From: Oikopleura dioica
Taxonomy: Eukaryota; Chordata; Appendicularia; Copelata; Oikopleuridae
Assembly: GCA_907165135.1 (NCBI GenBank)
Contig: OU015569.1
Location: 4,774,001 to 4,838,000, forward strand
Reading direction: 5' to 3'
DNA length: 64,000 nt
Positions 40,181-53,173 of the stretch are shown here, piece after piece; the stretch's first letter is position 1; every line of letters begins with the position of its first letter. The notes below the pieces were generated by a model that saw nothing but the letters and a program-made list of their open reading frames with translations, did not search any database and had not been told where the DNA came from. The position numbers were made by a program, and so were the translations under genes.

Positions 40181-40323
40181 GAAACCGCCAGAAGGGTTTA
40201 ATTTTAACCCTCTCCTCATCAATAGTCATCTTTGTTGTCTTGTATTATCTCTTTCAGCGCAAGATTGTTTTTTGTCAATCTTTGCAAAATCTGTCCACAT
40301 TTTTTAATAAATTCTTTTAGATA

Positions 40324-42076
40324 ATGCCTGAAAACTTTGGGAATTTATTGTACTACACAAACGATGTCAACTGCAACGATGACCCTTACAAAGGGTTGAA
40401 GGTTTTGACGAAGCAAGGAACTGCGGATTGCAACGATCGTGTCATTTTCGACGTACCTGATGACAAAGCGGCTCTCAAACTGGACGAGTGTATGTTTCAA
40501 TTCAAGATGACAATCCCGGAAAATTTCGTGCCCGACAACGATGTTCACGCTAAAATTGTCAAAAAGCTTGATGTAAAGATTCTTGATAATAGGATCTTTT
40601 CATCGTTTGACACTCACGAATATACGTTCTTCAATCATTTTATCACAAAGTTGAATTACTCTCCGCTGGCGCAAGAGTGTGAGCTTTTTCCCAGCGGACG
40701 ATTTGACAGCTTGGATCCGGATTCTGAAGAATTGACAACGATTCAAGTGAGAAGAAACGGTCTTAACTTGGCGGAAAATCGTCGACAGTATGGAAATTCT
40801 CGATGGCAAAAAGCGCAAGAAAAATCAATGGCTACAACTATGAGATTTTGATGTATGATTATTCTTTCCGAGCGCCGATAATTCACGGTCTTTGCCGTCA
40901 AAATAGAGTGCTTCCCTCTGGATCACGCCCGAATTTCGAAGTTTATCTGAACGAGCAAGGCAATGTTTTGATGGAAGTCGAAAAATACACCAAATGCCGA
41001 ATGACTGTACCTGGAATTAATTCTCTGACGACTGGAGATTTGCCACCAAATATCAAGACAATAGATTCAGAACGAGCGCATGCAACTAAAGCCGATTGTG
41101 ATTGCACCGATGAAAAGTACCGATCCGGGAAATATAAAAATTTGAAGCAGATTCAAGCCAAAGGAGAAGTGATTGAAACAGTTCTTTCTAAACTGTATGG
41201 ATCCGATACCTTCAAAGCTCATAGCTTTGATGAAGCTGTTGCTAGTGTCACAATGGATACAGAGGACGAACGATATGGCTACATTTGGATGGATCTGAAG
41301 CTTGACCCAAAGTCGACGGTTGAAGTCAAAGATTATATTCTTGAGGCGGCATACTGTGAACCTGGCAAGGAAGAAAAACCACTCTCGACGGGCGTTAAAG
41401 GTGAAGGGGTGATTCCCTTTTTTTACCCTCGTTTTACTAGAAAAACGCTGCCAGTTGGACTCAGTCAACACGATATCGAATTGAGCACAGGACCGTTACC
41501 AAAGATGATCATTATAACAGGAATGCCACACGGACGCTACGATGGTCACAATTTCCGACTGTGCACAACAAAAACATCGATGATTGATGAAAAATTCCGA
41601 ATCAAGTCTTTTACGGTATTTGTTGATAATCGACCTGCATTTAGATCGCCCTGGACGACGGCTCAAGAACACTACATAAATTACATGAAGCACAATGGCC
41701 GCTGGGCCAATAAAGCGGTTGCACTCGGTCAAGACTTTTTTGCTTTTCAAAAGTACAATTGGATGGTGCCACTTTTCTTTGACGATCGAGTTGGAAGCAC
41801 GGGGATTGTGACTGTTCGAATTGAATTTGAAGAAAATTTGGAGGAACATTGGGATGCATGCATTATGAAGATTCCCCGAAACGAGCTATTTTTGGATGCG
41901 AATAGAAACGGTAAATAAATGTTCATTTGTAATTGCTAACTTTTTATTTAGAAGCGAGCGTATTGCAAAAAAGCGCAGCTGGAAAGAAGCGAAAAGAACC
42001 TGAACTGAAGGAGGCGTACAAAAAATGCTCGAAGAAAAAGGACGTGCATAACAAGAGCGCAACAAGCGGCAGCTAG
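40324..42076 (+). pseudogene. Probable major capsid gene, copy B, frameshifted
   Basis: Same gene as 24003-25684. Five A's instead of six at 40820-40824 shift the frame after ~165 codons; the rest stays open in the other frame (40826-41909). In the last exon this copy has six A's (41967-41972) instead of seven, and the spliced frame then runs on to 42076 with a Lys-rich tail (AAGKKRKEPELKEAYKKC) that copy A lacks. So the two copies differ at both the middle and the 3' end. Confidence 0.75.
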
Positions 42077-42116
42077 CGCTATTTAAACGACTGTGTTTTG
42101 AATAAATGTGATCAAA

Positions 42117-45100
42117 ATGAAATTGACAAGATTTTTGCCCGCGAAACGAAAGTTTTCTCGAGCAGAGAGAAAAAAGGTTGATAATTATTTGACTTTATGT
42201 AAACCGCCAGAAGAGAGACCTTGCGAAGAATTGTCGAACCTTTACGAATGTTTGTTAATCGGTCGAAACTGGTGGAATTTTTTACGAAGAACTGCTCCTA
42301 AAATACCTGACGATATTTCTCCTGAGCTCAAACAGGAATTACTTGACGTTGATACGTCAGGTTTAAAATCTCGATTTGGGCCTAATCCAAGGCGAGCGGA
42401 TCTACCTCAGATTGAAGATTATCTTGGAATAGATTTATATCTGATGTATGGTGGTAATTTTAGCCCGCTGGGTATATCATATCGCCCAAATCGTTTTGCT
42501 GAAGTTTTGTCTGTTCGCAATGTTTTGGAGAATTATGATCGTAATGCTTCGGCGATTTTCGGCGAGGAGCAAGGTCACCGACCAAGAGTGATTCTACAAT
42601 CGGCAAGAGCGTTTTTCAACGAATTGGGAATGTTTCATGTTATACCGTCGAGAACGATTGCAGAAGCGACACAACGTGATTGGATTCACTTGTGGCAAGC
42701 AATTGTTAAATTTCGCTGGCCAGATTGTTTGGATGTTGACGAAAAGATCCGGTATGTCAAGTGGAGACTCGATATCAAGGAGGATGAAAAATTTACGATT
42801 GCAGATCGAATATTTGAGCGAATAAGAGTGTGCTTTCAAATTCCAGTGCGACTTTTTGCGGGGAAGATAATTAATGACAATGTTAATAACAAACGCTGTT
42901 ATTATGCTACACAACCGATAAAAAACAAAAAATATCTTAATTTGCTGGTGGCGAGTTATCCTCCGGATGTTTTTGCGCGTGAATTTAAGAAATTTGCAAA
43001 TGTTGATTATGATGAGCTTGTCAGAAATCCTTCGAAAAATCGCATTATTGCAGCAGATTACGAATATGAACGCTGGCGTACAAGTGCTGATCAAGGTTTT
43101 CGCGCTCACGGTGACATAACAAGTGACGACGAAGAGGAAGAGAACCCTTTTGAAGAGTTTCACTCTTTTGCTCAGAATCCGTTTGTCAACGCTGAAGCCT
43201 CGGAAGATGATCACTCTGGTTATAATTCTGACGAAAGTTATGAAAACAACAGTAGCGAAAGCGAAGAAGAAGAAGAAGAGCTTTTTACTGAAAATTATCG
43301 CCCGATTCGTAATTTGACTTGTCAAGTGCCAAATGTTTTCGACGATGACACACTTGTTCGAATTTTAAAGGATCGAGAAGTAAAAGAATTGCCAGTTTGC
43401 CCGACAAAAAATTGTCTCTACACTCATGAAAGACCATCTTGCATGCAAAAACATGTGAAAACATGTACCAACGAAACAAAAGTACGCATTCGTCAGAGTG
43501 TCCAAGATGGCTCTATAATTGATTTCGTTGGTGAGCTTGTTGCTGAAGGATATTTGCCGTCGTTGGATTTTACGCAAGATTTCTACGTGGCATACGACAT
43601 TGAATGTTTAATGTCGCGAGATATGCTCACTTTGGGACATTAAGATTCGCGTAAATTTCACAATTTGGTGTCACTCGTCAGCCTGACAAATGACGGCGAG
43701 CGAAAGTACTTTACTCGGAAAGATATGCGCTATGAATCTGTTTTGGTGATGTTAACCGAATTCGTCAATTATTTGATAGATTTGCGCGAGAATATGGAAT
43801 CTTTCCTGCCACCTTCAATCATCAAAGGGATCGAATATTACAAAGATGAACTTGGAGTGAAAGAGCGCCGATTGAAACACACCTTTGACGAAATTGGAGT
43901 GATGAGAAAAAAACTTCAATATCTAAAGGATTTTACAAAACTTCGTATTTACGCCTGGAACGGTGAAAAATATGATTTGAACGTTATCTATCCGATGCTT
44001 GCCTCGGTGCTGTACGAATTTGTCGGTCAAAAGAGTAAAGACATTTATCCGATAAAGCGCGGCGGTGGATATATGATGCTTGATGCGGCAGGTTTGAGCT
44101 TTCGCGATTTCATGAACTTGTCGGGACCGATGAAACTTGAAAAATTGGCAAATTCGTGTGGCCTCGATTCGAAAGAGTACTCTAAAGGATGCTTTCCGTA
44201 TGAATGGTATACAAAGGTTGAGCATCTTTACGCTGCAAAAAATTTTCCCGCTTATCCGTGCTTTTATTCGACGCTAGAATCTGGCGCCGCTTCAAAGGCT
44301 GAAACATATGCCACAAAGATGAACGAAATTATAGTCGAGCGCTGTGCTGAAATTATGCCCGAACGACGATGGAATCGTGACGAAGGATTAATTATTCAAC
44401 TTGTTCAGTATTTGGGCTTGGATTCGCTTGTAACAGATCCAGTTTTAATTGAGTGGTGTGAAACGAATGGCGACTGTACACCAAAAGATATTTTCAAAAA
44501 ACATCTTTCAATGCTGAAAAGAAAGTTTCTGTATCATGCAGAGAAGCGATGCCATCAATGCGATCCGAAAGATGCTGAAATTCGCGAGTTTTTTCGCTTT
44601 GATCCTGTCAAATATGAAGAAAGCAACCTGCTGTGGGATGAGATGGAGGTGGCGGAGAATCACTACTGTGGCGCTCAAAGTAACATGAATATGATGCTGT
44701 ATTTGATCAATTACAACTACAACGATGTAAAATTACTGGTTGGCTCGATTGATCGATATGCAGCAAATTACAAGCGTAAATTCGGCCTTGGTGTTCATGC
44801 GGATATTTCAATTGCCAAAATGGCTCAGAAAATTGCGTTTATTCGTTACGATAAGAAATGCCCGCCACTGTACTCGCCACCAGCAAAAGCTGATTTCTAT
44901 TACAACGATTGTCGACAAAAGTTACTTGGAGGCATTTGTCAAGTTTTACACCGCGCGATTTATCTGAATCACAAGCATGATGATCCACGAATTCCAAATG
45001 CTGCAAAATTTGCGCCAAACGGTGAACGCTACAAGACTGTAGTTTCACTTGATTTTAACTCGCTTTATCCGTGGGCTGTTCGACGAGAGTTACCCCTTGG

Positions 45101-47557
45101 TCCAGGAATTTTATATAAAATGGCGGACAAATGGGATGGACGATGTCGAAGTGATGCATACAAATTTTACAATCAAGGACTCTTTTGTCAGAAGCAAAAC
45201 AGCTCACTCGAGTCGATTCGCTGGCTCGAGTACTTGAATTGGAGCGAGTACGACGGACGTATAGAACACAGCTACAATTTGCGTGAAAAAAAAATCGCGG
45301 GTCATTTTGTTGACGGATATGCAGAATTGCCTGATACCTTTGTTGCACCATCAATTCCGAAAAAGGTTATTTTCGAATTTCGTGGCTGCACCTATCATAC
45401 CTGCCCGGTCAAGGAGTGCAAAGTAAAACCCTGGCTTGGCGTGAAAAAGACGATGAAAGACGACGAAGGTAAAAACATTATTGTGGAGATAAGCGCAGAT
45501 GAATTGCGCAAAGAAGACGATGCTAGAATTCACAAAATTGTGGACCACCTGCGCGCCGAATACAACGACGATTTAAAAATGCCACAACGTTGGGGCGAGC
45601 GACCTGGAGAAATTTTGGACGAATATGGACCGTTGAATTTCCGCCATCGGATCGAGATCATTTACTCTTGTCAATGGAAGAAACTCTGGTCGCGACTCGA
45701 GCTATTGAACACACCACCCATTTCAAAATCTTATCCGCTGATTTTCAAAGGGGCTGAACAAAAACACTCTGGTTGTAAAATGTTTGAAGCAGGCGTCACG
45801 GAAGAAGACTTTTTAAAAACTTTGAGGGAAACGTATCAATCTGACGAGAATCCCAAAGACATACTAAAATCACGATCGAAGTTTTTCGGAATTGCGCTTG
45901 TTGATTTGGAATCGCCGCCTCAAGTCATTGTTGAAAATCCTCACGTGCCGCCAATATTTGCAAAAATGAAACTCGAATCTGACATGCTGCACGGATATAT
46001 GAAACGTGTACTGCCAAGCAAAATGGTGGAACAACTTTATCCCTCGGAGGAGAACATTTTTTGCTACAACACGAAGCGCTATTTGGCAACAAGTGAGATG
46101 CTTGCCTACTTGGATCGCAAGGGTCTCAAAATACGAGTTCATTATTTCATTGAATATTATCGAGGTTCGCCTTTTGAGAATTTTGTTGCCACAATGGTAA
46201 AAGATCGAGTTGCTGCAAAAGTGGCAAATAATGATACAATGCAACTCGTCATCAAACTGATTCTAAATGCAATGGTGGGACGTTTTGCTTTGGCTGTTTC
46301 GCGCTTTATGGCGACGAAAATCGTCGGCGCCGACAAGATGTACGATGCGATACGATCGCCCTTGCTTCATTCAACAAAACCCCTCCGAGTTGAAGATATT
46401 GCGTTGGATCCTTTGCACGAGATTGTAAGCAAAAAGAAACGAGTCACCGAAGACTTGGCGATTCATGTGCAAATTTTTGTCTACCAGGAATGATTTTACT
46501 CTTGTCTTCTCCGAGCGAAGCCGTACGGCAAGCTCGGAGCCCAGGCCCGAAGGGACTGGCGGAAAATGGCCCCCCTCCCCCGAGCGAAGCTCGGGCCGCA
46601 AAATCCGGGCCCGAGGGCCCGGATTTTGCTAAACCTTGTGGCGACCTCCCTCGCCGTACGGCTGCGGTCGGGTCCTCGGCTTGCCTGCGGCTTCGCCTCG
46701 GAAACCCTGTGCGAGGGGGGTTTGTTTTGATGATTGGCAGTAGCCATAATTGTGTTTTGCGGCGGGGAGAAGATGAATTAAAATGTAAAGGGGGTTGATT
46801 TGAATGAAATGTTGCGTTTGTTTTAGTAAGCGTCTTTGTTTAAATCGTAGTGAAATCATAAAAAAGAACTCAAAATTATTATTCATGAGCTTTTTGGACG
46901 TTCTGAAAAAGTATCTAAGACCCGGCTCATACAAGTTTTGCTATGCCGATACAGATTCTTTTATGCTAGCTCTAACTGAAGACACCATCGGTGAATGTGT
47001 AAAGTCGGGTTTAAAGACGGAATGGGAAGAAAAGATTGTGCCGCTATGGTTTGTGGACAAGAAGAATGTAGCCACTGAAAAAGAGCCAGGCTTGCTCAAG
47101 CCCGAAGCAACGATTCGAAGCGGTTGGTTTATCGCACCGTCGCCTAAATGTTACATTATGGTTGAAAAACCGCCGTGTGAACTTGAAGCAAAAATATGCG
47201 ATCCAAAGAATGAAGACAAAATTCTCGATCTGCTGGCAGAAGAAAAGGCCACCTATGTTGTCAAAAAGAAATCTTCAAAAGGATGCAAGGAAAGCGTTTC
47301 GCTTTGGTAAGTTTGTTTGAAATTTTTTAAATTTTTATTTTAGCCCGTATGAATATCTTGCCGCTGTATTTGGAGCAAATTTTGATAATAAAATCGAAAA
47401 AGATGTTCCAGTTTTCCAAATGAATCGCAAACGAGACCGAATGCAAACGTACATGATGCGCCGGCAAGTCTTCAACAGTGTCCTCAAGAAGCGCGTCGTC
47501 CACGAAGACAAAATCACAACAACACCACTTGTCACCTCTGACGGAACATTTGTTTAA
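42117..47557 (+). pseudogene. PolB, copy B, with nonsense codon
   Basis: Same structure as 25798-31238. GAA in copy A is TAA at 43641-43643, about 15 codons after the Exo I motif, so the first open part is 511 codons and the remainder (from 43665) has no start of its own. All downstream motifs and the GC-rich intron are preserved. Confidence 0.85.
46505..46731. repeat. GC-rich palindrome cluster, copy B
   Basis: Identical to 30186-30412 in copy A. Confidence 0.8.
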
Positions 47558-47589
47558 ATACAGTTGTCTTTCTGTGACTTTAATTAAGA

Positions 47590-48538
47590 ATGGGTATTAT
47601 AATGTCAATGTTTAAAAAACCTCGAATCATTCAAACGCCGCAGGAGCCGAATCAAGAGGCTCAGTCTACTGAAGAGTCGATTTCTAATGCAGAGAGTATA
47701 CTCGACTATATCCAACGAGTTCGCTCGTCATCAAGAAAAAGTGCAAAATTATCTCCGCCAGAAAGGTGGGCAAATTCACTTGATAAACCCAATTCACGCT
47801 TTAATTTAACGCCAAAACAACTAACTTGGTTCTTCCCGGTTGCAAAGGATGCACCCAATTGGCAATACGAAGGAGAGTACATTGATAGTGGTAATCAAGC
47901 GAATAAAGAATATCTTGAGGAGCATTATAAGCTGATTGAACCTGCACCCGATTACTTTGACGAAGATGAGCTGCCAATACTGCTGGCAGCAGATTCGCTA
48001 CTTACCCATCCTCCACTGTACTTTATCAGTAAGTGAAATTTGTTTAAATTGGTAAAATATTCTTTTAGAACAACATTGGACTCATAATCGTATTCTGCTT
48101 GGTGGTGATATATACGGCCGACTTTACGAAGTTGTAAACCGCTATAGAATTACGCTGCTGAACGATGTAGACATCCAAGAGCATGTGAAAAATTTGGCTG
48201 AGAATCTCAACGGTTTGCTACGAGTGTCTGTGGATGCTTGGTACTCGACCGTTAGCCATCGAACAGTGGAAGAAAATGGCGTATCCCGCGTTGAAGCCAA
48301 GTACGGAATAATTTACCCCAATACTTGGGGTTCAGTTAATAATACAGAATTTTTACGCAACGATGAGGATCTTGAGCAGCTGCTTGATGAAATAACGCCT
48401 GTTTCTTTTCGCGACAAACTACTCAAAAACACTTTTTGGAGGAGAGATGTCTACCAAGAAAGTAACGTCAGACTACATCGAATTCTTGCCTATCAAGTTC
48501 AAATCCTTTCTTATCCGCCATCTTGGCTTTCAAAATAA
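47590..48538 (+). CDS. Viral protein downstream of PolB, copy B
   Basis: Same two-exon gene as 31271-32219; I noticed no difference. Confidence 0.6.
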
Positions 48539-48568
48539 AACAACAAAAAACGCTTTACGATTATGATT

Positions 48569-49375
48569 TTATTTCTTGGAGTTGAACATGTTGTCAAAAA
48601 GAGTGATGTTGGTGGGGACGGAAGGAATAAAGTTTTGAGCAGGTTGTGGTGGTGGTGGCGGTTGATAAAATGATGATTGCCGTCCTAGAGAGTGAATTTT
48701 ACGCTGATTTGAAGCTTGTTTGTACCTAAAGGAGGCGTGGTTGTTTCTGGAGAGACGACTACAACGGGTACAGGCTCAGGCTCACGAAGAGAATCGTCTG
48801 GCGTGAGCGGCTCGGTCAAATCAATCCAGGAGGTGCCTAAAACTCGTCAGAAAATGAAGTGTAAGTAAAGAATACCTGCATTGATTGCGTCGTCAATGAT
48901 CTCATCTGAGAGAGGTAGTGGCGAGGTAGGCTTCATGGCAATTGCCGCCTCGTATGGTGGCGGTGGCGGTGGCGCGGCAGTAGGTTCTTTCAGCATTGTT
49001 TTGATTGATTCGATTTGTTGAACCTCGTCAGGTGTTTTCACCTTTGGTGTAAGCTTGTAAAGCTCACTAAAGAGAAAATAGAAATGACAAATGAAGAGTA
49101 AAGTACCTTTTGATTTTTACGGGCGGGCTGGAAACTTCGATTCCACTGTCAGGAGTTTCTGTCTGGCCGTGAACTCGAGTCTCATACAGAACGAAATCGT
49201 TCAAGCTGTAGAGGCTTGAGAATTTCACTGTTTTTATAAAACTTTCTCTTCTCAGCGCAATGTAGCCGTAATCGACGCAGGAGGAATACTTGAGTATTCG
49301 GTTGAGTTTATCGTTTGTAATCTCTGTTCGAGCCAGACAAAAGTGGATATACTTGTTTGCGAAATTGTTGACCAT
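48569..49375 (-). CDS. Viral Pro-rich PPxY protein, copy B
   Basis: Same gene as 32250-33056; no difference noticed. Confidence 0.5.
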
Positions 49376-49432
49376 TGCGTTGAAGGCGTTTCTTTGGCGG
49401 TTTTTCACGAAATTTTTATCTCGAAAAAAATG

Positions 49433-51069
49433 TCAGGACAAACCGCCCCTGTACGCAACGATTGTAGATTCTCGCAAGTGACGATATCGCGTCATCAGGT
49501 GGAGGCGCTTTGTTCGCTCGGCGAATGACTCGTTAAGCCCTTTTGTCTGCGTAAGCATAACAGTCACTTCGCTTGGCGTGTGGCATAGCAGCGCTCTGAT
49601 TCGTCGACGCTCACTTTCCAGATTGGTAATGAGAAAACGACGAATTACTAAAATTCTGCCAAAGATCAAAACATTCGCTTTACCTGCGAGATAAATCAGA
49701 TGGCAGTTTTCCGTATCGTCGCGAATAAGCGACAATCGATAGCTGCACCTTTCAATCAAATTTTGCCAGTTGGCAGCGTTTGGAATTTGGGTGTAATCGA
49801 CGTTTCCGTTGTCATAAGGGTACGAATGGAAGCTTGCGGGAATCCAATTGTCGTCTTCTACGATGCTCAACTCCACCTTGTCGTAAACGCTGTCGACGAT
49901 GGCTTCCACTGTGAAAAGATAATCGAACATGTTGGTGTCGATGATCGAAAGAGGAATCAGCTCGTTTTCGCTTGGCGTAAACTGGTAAGAAGTTTTTTGA
50001 TCCCCGTAGCTTGCAGTACAGAGTGATTTGAGCAGTGCCAAGTAATCTTCAGTGACGTCTTGACCAAATCGAAAAGATTTGTCAATCTTGCCTTTGGCTG
50101 GTAGATCGAGCGCTCCGAATTCTTCTGTAACGGATTTCGCTGTGGTAGATATCATTCTTATCTTGACGGAGTTTTCTTCGACAGTCGTCATCATCTTGAT
50201 GCCCAAAACCGTAAGATAGAATTCGGACGCAGCGAGAGCCGCTTGAGCTTGTTGAACAGGAAGAAATCGGTCACAAATGTTCAAATCGATGAGCGAGCCC
50301 TGATGAAGATTGAAGTTGTGGGACGGGTGAGATCCCATCACGTTTTCGCTTTTACAGGTGTACATCAACCGGATAGTGTGCCAGTCGATCATCTCCAGCG
50401 GCGTAAAACGTTTTCCTTCTTCAACATTCATCGGGCAATTTTCAAAGAGTGATTTCCGCTTTTGAGCCATTTTGAGCAAGGCGGTCGAATACTTGTTCCA
50501 AACTCTCAAAGTTCCTTCAATGTTGCTAAAAATTTTTGTTATTGAGGTTTGAAAAAAAGACTGACCGGTGCTCGAGAGGTTGACGGTCGCTTCCGAGTGA
50601 ATTGGATTCGGGAGCAATTTGATCAGGAAAACGGCAAACGTCAATACGGCCATGATTACGAACGAGTTGATCATCATGTTTACGAGCAGCAGCGCTAGTC
50701 GAAGGCTGTTCGGAATCAGTCTCAGAAACGCTCGCTTAAAAAATGGTAAATTATGTTCTTTAATTGAAAAAATACCTTGATTCGAATTAGCCGAGCTCGA
50801 AAGCAATTGCGAATCTCCAAAAGAAGAATTCGCAGCCTGATCCGAGGGTCGACATTTCGATTTTGGTTGTTCAAAAGCAGATCCCTGAGATGAGCGACCT
50901 CGTTTTGAAGGTTTTCTTGCTCGAGGTTTAGAACTCGGCGAGCTTGACGAAGTCTTTCGAGCCTTGCCCTCGCATCCTGAAGACGCACTTCGACCCACTC
51001 GATTCGCACTTCGTGGCCTTCGTGAAGAGGATTTACCAGACGCTGCTGGCGACCCACAAAGTTCTGCAT
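49433..51069 (-). CDS. Viral coiled-coil + membrane-anchored protein, copy B
   Basis: Same gene as 33114-34749. Has one extra A in the intron (50766-50771) and three substitutions near 49718, 50374 and 50391 (two change the protein region Thr/Met and Val/Ile). The extra intron base makes a fortuitous 546-codon frame through the intron. Confidence 0.6.
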
Positions 51070-51134
51070 TCATACACTTTGACTAAATTTTTTAGTTTGC
51101 TCACAATTTGAAAAAATAAAATGATAGTTTCAGG

Positions 51135-52187
51135 CTATTTAGGGTAAGAGATTGAATCTCTTGCAGAGATTCGAGCAGAGGCACGGGTTGGTTTTCTTGT
51201 TGGCTTTTTCTTGCGCTTCTGAATCTCTTCAACGTGAGCAACAACGGGGGCAGGGAGCGCTAGAACTGTCTGATCTGGTCGGATTTCTTCGTCGCTGTCT
51301 TCTTCAATTGTCTCCATTTGGCGACGATTTGGCTCTGGCGAAAGAAGGCACGGAGAGCTTTTGGAGACTTCGATGGGGTGCGAAAAGAAGCTAAAAAGTA
51401 TTAAAATCTGTCCACAATGAGATAAAACTTACAGATTTCCCATTCGTCGCAAAAATGGTTGTCGAGAAGGGCTATCAAGATTTTCCAACTCTCGATCCAT
51501 TCGCTCAAGTTTGAACTCTGTATGCTTTTTTTTGAGATATGTTTTCGTCATCGGTGTCACTGCTTCGCCGAAAAACTAAACAACTTTGATACATATCAAA
51601 ATGAGATTTTATCTTACCGTTTCGCCGGGCTCTTCTTTTGGCTTTTTAATTTCCGGTTTTGGAAGCAACATTTGAGCTGGAGGAGGTGGAAAATCAGTTG
51701 ATGGTGGTGCAGTGGCCGGTGGCGCAGGTCGAGGCGGAGGTGTTTTATGGCAACGATCGAACTTTTCGCCAACTTCTTGAATTCGTGATCTTTCATTTCG
51801 AACAGTATCACCTCGTTTTCGCGTACGACTTCGGCCTCGCCCGTTGCGAGAACGAGAGCGTGATCGCGATCGCGCTAAATTTCATAAATTTTAGGACATT
51901 GGAAAACAAGTACCTCTTTTGGTGGGTTGAGGGTTTTCATTCTTGACCGTTTGGGGAATTGGAGTTGTCTTTCCTGCCACGTGATCCGTTTCATTTTCTT
52001 CAATTTTGATACACGGGATGAACGAATAAACGCCGTCCAAGAATGTATTGAAAGCGTTTGAGCAACAATCTTTACACTTCAAGCAAAGAAATGTCACCAT
52101 TCCGATCACCACCAAAACCAAAATGACAATCATGAGCATTCGTTCAGGTGTCATCTCACCGGTCAAACCAGCTGTTTCAATCGGCAT
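51135..52187 (-). CDS. Viral membrane protein with RS repeat, copy B
   Basis: Same gene as 34815-35867; no difference noticed. Confidence 0.55.
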
Positions 52188-52278
52188 CGGAACGGTTGGT
52201 TCAGCACTAAAACCGCGGTTAAAAAAATTTTTTTTTCAAAATTTTTGACCCCTTGGAATTTTCATGTGCTTAAAAATC

Positions 52279-52370
52279 CCTCCTATGTTTGGAAATGCGC
52301 CCTACCTGGAATCCTCCGGGTAAAAAATGGTGCAAGTTTCTGCATAGGGCGCATTTCCAGACATAGGAGG
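52279..52370. repeat. 26-bp inverted repeat (hairpin), copy B
   Basis: Same as 35959-36050. Confidence 0.8.
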
Positions 52371-52529
52371 AGTTTCCAGGTGTGGGAAATTTCAGTACCC
52401 GGGAATTTTTTTATTGATTTTTCCTGGAAAAATGACAAATGCATTAAACGAAAAAGATTTTTTTCTATCCGAATTTTATTGCTACAACTAATCTAATCTA
52501 AATAATTTAGGCAGTAAGTTGAATGACAG

Positions 52530-52835
52530 TTATTCGCCTCGAAGGGCAGAACCGATGGCACCTCGACCCTCACAGTAAGACAAAAGCTCTTGCTCGTGGG
52601 GGCTCAGTCGAGTTCCATCGTAGATGGGGAATGATGTGTAGAGTCGAACCCGAGGAACGCGTCGAATCGTGGCATACTTTGAGTATCTTTCCGGAACGAG
52701 GCAGTACGGGTAGAGAACCTCCACGGGGAGATCGTCAAGGCAGACCTCAACTTCTTCTTTTTTGAAGAGTTTGGTAACCTTGTTGAAAAGTTTGTTGAAA
52801 AGTTTCATTGTTTTCATTTTGTCTGATTTGATCAT
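52530..52835 (-). CDS. Small viral protein, copy B
   Basis: Same as 36210-36515. Confidence 0.5.
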   Translation of the reverse strand: MIKSDKMKTMKLFNKLFNKVTKLFKKEEVEVCLDDLPVEVLYPYCLVPERYSKYATIRRVPRVRLYTSFPIYDGTRLSPHEQELLSYCEGRGAIGSALRGE

Positions 52836-52886
52836 CCCACCCGCACCCTTAAATATCCCTTCATCTAGCCGATTACAATCGAAAAA

Positions 52887-53168
52887 ATGCAACAAAACAA
52901 CGCCCTCAGCGCGCCAACTCTACCGCCACCCAGGCAAACTGTATTACAAGAGGATTATTAATTATCTTGTAAAGATTGGATCATGTTTACCTCGAGTTCT
53001 TTGAAGTTGTATGGGTTTCTGGGACGATCGGAACAACCGGAACAACCGGAACGATTGCTTTTTGTGATTTTCTCCACTGGATACATTCTGGCAACATGTA
53101 CCGACCATCGACCGCGCACCACGAATCCATCGAAGTCTATTAGGCAAAAGTTTTTGTTAAAATTCTAG
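52887..53168 (+). CDS. Uncertain small plus-strand gene(s), copy B
   Basis: Same as 36567-36848; coding status doubtful. Confidence 0.25.
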
Positions 53169-53173
53169 ACAGG

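Noticed and set aside
40803-41918. 371-codon frame as a separate gene
   Set aside because: It is the rest of the capsid gene after the single-base deletion at 40820-40824.
43665-46493. 942-codon frame as a separate polymerase gene
   Set aside because: It is the part of PolB after the TAA at 43641-43643; there is no promoter or start in copy A at this point.
49433-51073. Continuous 546-codon minus frame in copy B beginning MNAELCGSPAAS
   Set aside because: It runs through a 41-bp GT-AG intron by chance because copy B has one extra A there. The other frame of exon 1 (MQNFVGRQQ..., coiled coil) splices in phase into exon 2 in both copies.
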